Positions 6,879 through 7,603 of a stretch of DNA of 7,603 bases are shown here, one piece after another; within the stretch, counting starts at the first letter, position 1; every line of letters begins with the position of its first letter. The notes below the pieces were generated by a model. The model saw only the letters and a list, made by a program, of their open reading frames with translations, searched no databases and was not told where the DNA came from. The stretch is from an uncultured Blautia sp. Lineage in GTDB: Bacteria; Bacillota; Clostridia; Lachnospirales; Lachnospiraceae. Location of the stretch: contig CAMOXX010000131.1 in assembly GCA_946629475.1 (NCBI GenBank), positions 1-7,603 of the forward strand, given 5' to 3'. A program made the translations under genes and the position numbers.

Positions 6879-6946
6879 TCTGCAAGACCCTGATATTTGT
6901 CTGAAATGCAAGCATTTCATCCGAAATTTCAGGGTCTTGCAGGGGG
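6876..6946. repeat. Long stem-loop (18-bp stem) between the operon and rplM
   Basis: The left arm 6876-6893 and right arm 6929-6946 pair over 18 positions with only one G-T wobble. The perfect core is CTGCAAGACCCTGA with its inverse. The 35-nt interior holds a second hairpin, TGAAATGC (6902-6909) and GCATTTCA (6912-6919). The DNA after the right arm is TGCGGGACTTTATT, not an immediate T-run, so it is not a standard intrinsic terminator. It could still stop or stabilise the operon transcript, or be a mobile-repeat remnant. No other clear terminator follows the BMP gene. Confidence 0.8.
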
Positions 6947-6971
6947 TGCGGGACTTTATTAAATTTTAGCG

Positions 6972-7000
6972 TTGACACGGGGAAAATGATGTAATATAAT
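6972..7000 (+). promoter_or_regulatory. Consensus sigma-A promoter of rplM
   Basis: TTGACA (6972-6977) and TATAAT (6995-7000) are perfect hexamers with a 17-bp spacer. Transcription would begin around 7007. This suits a highly expressed ribosomal protein gene and sets it apart transcriptionally from the sensor operon. Confidence 0.9.
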
Positions 7001-7006
7001 GACTCA

Positions 7007-7176
7007 ATGTGGCGTGAAGCGCGCGTCCCTTGTGCCAAAGCCCCGGCAGAGCGGACGAATGAGCGGTTTCGGACATTTCCGCGGTTGCGTTTCAGTCGGC
7101 CCATGAAAGATATTAAACGGCGGAAGGCCGCCTGTTTTTAGAGTGGCTTATTGATTGATTACTGGGAGGTTATACC
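7007..7176 (+). ncRNA. Structured 5' leader of rplM (L13-leader-type candidate)
   Basis: About 170 nt separate the predicted transcription start from the rplM ATG. CGTCC (7024-7028) pairs with GGACG (7053-7057), enclosing TGCC (7033-7036) with GGCA (7045-7048). CGGA-CATT-TCCG forms a further small hairpin around 7070-7081, and a terminator-like hairpin follows at 7117-7139. L13 leaders that give autogenous control are known upstream of rplM in Firmicutes. Membership of that family is inferred from position and foldability, not from a covariance-model match. Confidence 0.5.
7117..7139 (+). terminator. Intrinsic terminator/attenuator within the rplM leader
   Basis: GGCGG (7119-7123) pairs with CCGCC (7128-7132) around AAGG. 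AAAC before it and GTTT after it extend the stem past one bulged T. Five Ts follow (7135-7139). It lies between the rplM promoter and its ribosome binding site, so it would act as an attenuator rather than an end-of-operon terminator. Confidence 0.7.
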
Positions 7177-7603
7177 ATGAAAACCTATATGGCAAATCCG
7201 GATAAAATTGAGAGAAAATGGTATGTTGTGGATGCGGAAGGCTGTACTCTCGGCCGTCTTGCTACAGGCATTGCCACTGTCCTGAGAGGAAAGAACAAAC
7301 CGCAGTTCACACCGTTTGTTGATACAGGCGATTATGTCATCGTTGTCAATGCGGACAAAATCAAAGTTACCGGCAAAAAGCTGGAACAGAAGATTTACTA
7401 CAGACATTCCGAGTATGTTGGCGGAATGAAGGAAACCACACTGAAAGAAATGCTTGCAAAGAAACCTGAGAAGGTTGTAGAGCTTGCAGTCAAGGGTATG
7501 CTTCCGAAAGGACCTCTTGGAAGAGAAATGTACAAGAAACTTTTCGTTTATGCAGGACCGGAGCACAAACATGCAGCTCAGAAGCCTGAAGTTCTTACAT
7601 TTT
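7177..7603 (+). CDS. rplM: 50S ribosomal protein L13 (stop codon just off the right edge)
   Basis: The ATG at 7177 follows GGGAGGT (7164-7170). All 142 visible codons are open: MKTYMANPDKIERKWYVVDA at the start, TLGRLATGIATVLRGKNKPQ (about 24-43), FVDTGDYVIVVNADKIKVTG (47-66), KIYYRHSEYVGGM, and VKGMLPKGPLGREMYKKLFV (104-123). These are L13 hallmarks. L13 binds 23S rRNA early in large-subunit assembly. The family is usually about 142-145 residues and the last visible residues are KPEVLTF, so essentially the whole protein is present and the final T at 7603 is probably the first base of the stop codon. In Firmicutes rpsI normally follows in the same operon, outside this window. It has its own promoter and attenuated leader, separate from the upstream genes. 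Confidence 0.97.
   Translation, partial: MKTYMANPDKIERKWYVVDAEGCTLGRLATGIATVLRGKNKPQFTPFVDTGDYVIVVNADKIKVTGKKLEQKIYYRHSEYVGGMKETTLKEMLAKKPEKVVELAVKGMLPKGPLGREMYKKLFVYAGPEHKHAAQKPEVLTF

Noticed and set aside
5604..6920. Minus-strand open frame of 438 codons opposite the BMP gene and through the repeats
   Set aside because: The plus strand encodes a recognisable BMP protein here. The minus frame starts in the hairpin/repeat block and shows no domain.
6876..6946. Classical intrinsic terminator for the operon
   Set aside because: The stem is strong, but no T-run follows immediately. It is kept only as a stem-loop of unknown function.
7159..7572. Minus-strand open frame of 137 codons
   Set aside because: It is antisense to rplM, whose L13 identity is unambiguous.

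Overview
The window looks like chromosomal DNA from a Clostridia-type Firmicute, most likely Lachnospiraceae. The evidence is the sequence style of the L13 and isomerase proteins, strong AGGAGG-type ribosome binding sites, sigma-A promoters with 17-bp spacers, and monoderm-style exported binding proteins. This assignment comes from recognition, not a database search.

Layout. Positions 1-797 (minus strand) hold the N-terminal 265 codons of an L-arabinose/L-fucose-isomerase-family enzyme that runs off the left edge. A divergent intergenic region (798-1003) carries a promoter for each direction, plus a palindrome over the isomerase -35 box. Then comes a compact plus-strand operon of three genes: a family-3 (amino-acid-type) solute-binding protein (1004-1933), a very large membrane sensor ending in an HD-GYP cyclic-di-GMP phosphodiesterase domain (1969-5538), and a BMP/Med-family solute-binding protein (5535-6725) that overlaps the sensor by ATGA. 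After the operon is an unusual intergenic block (about 6732-6946): two and a half perfect copies of a 49-bp palindromic repeat, then two further hairpins, one with an 18-bp stem. A consensus promoter (6972-7000), a structured leader with an internal terminator, and rplM (ribosomal protein L13, complete except for its stop codon) close the window.

How it may work. The sensor has an N-terminal multi-spanning membrane module that resembles an ECF-transporter S component. This is followed by a second signal-peptide-like helix, about fourteen two-component-regulator propeller blades with a Y_Y_Y domain outside the cell, one more membrane helix, and an HD-GYP domain with all recognisable catalytic motifs inside. 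It is flanked by two exported binding proteins of unrelated families, with no permease or ATPase gene in the operon. The simplest reading is a ligand-sensing complex in which the two binding proteins feed the sensor, which then adjusts cyclic-di-GMP breakdown. This SBP-sensor-SBP unit is the most notable item in the window. Its ligand and partner interactions are inference.
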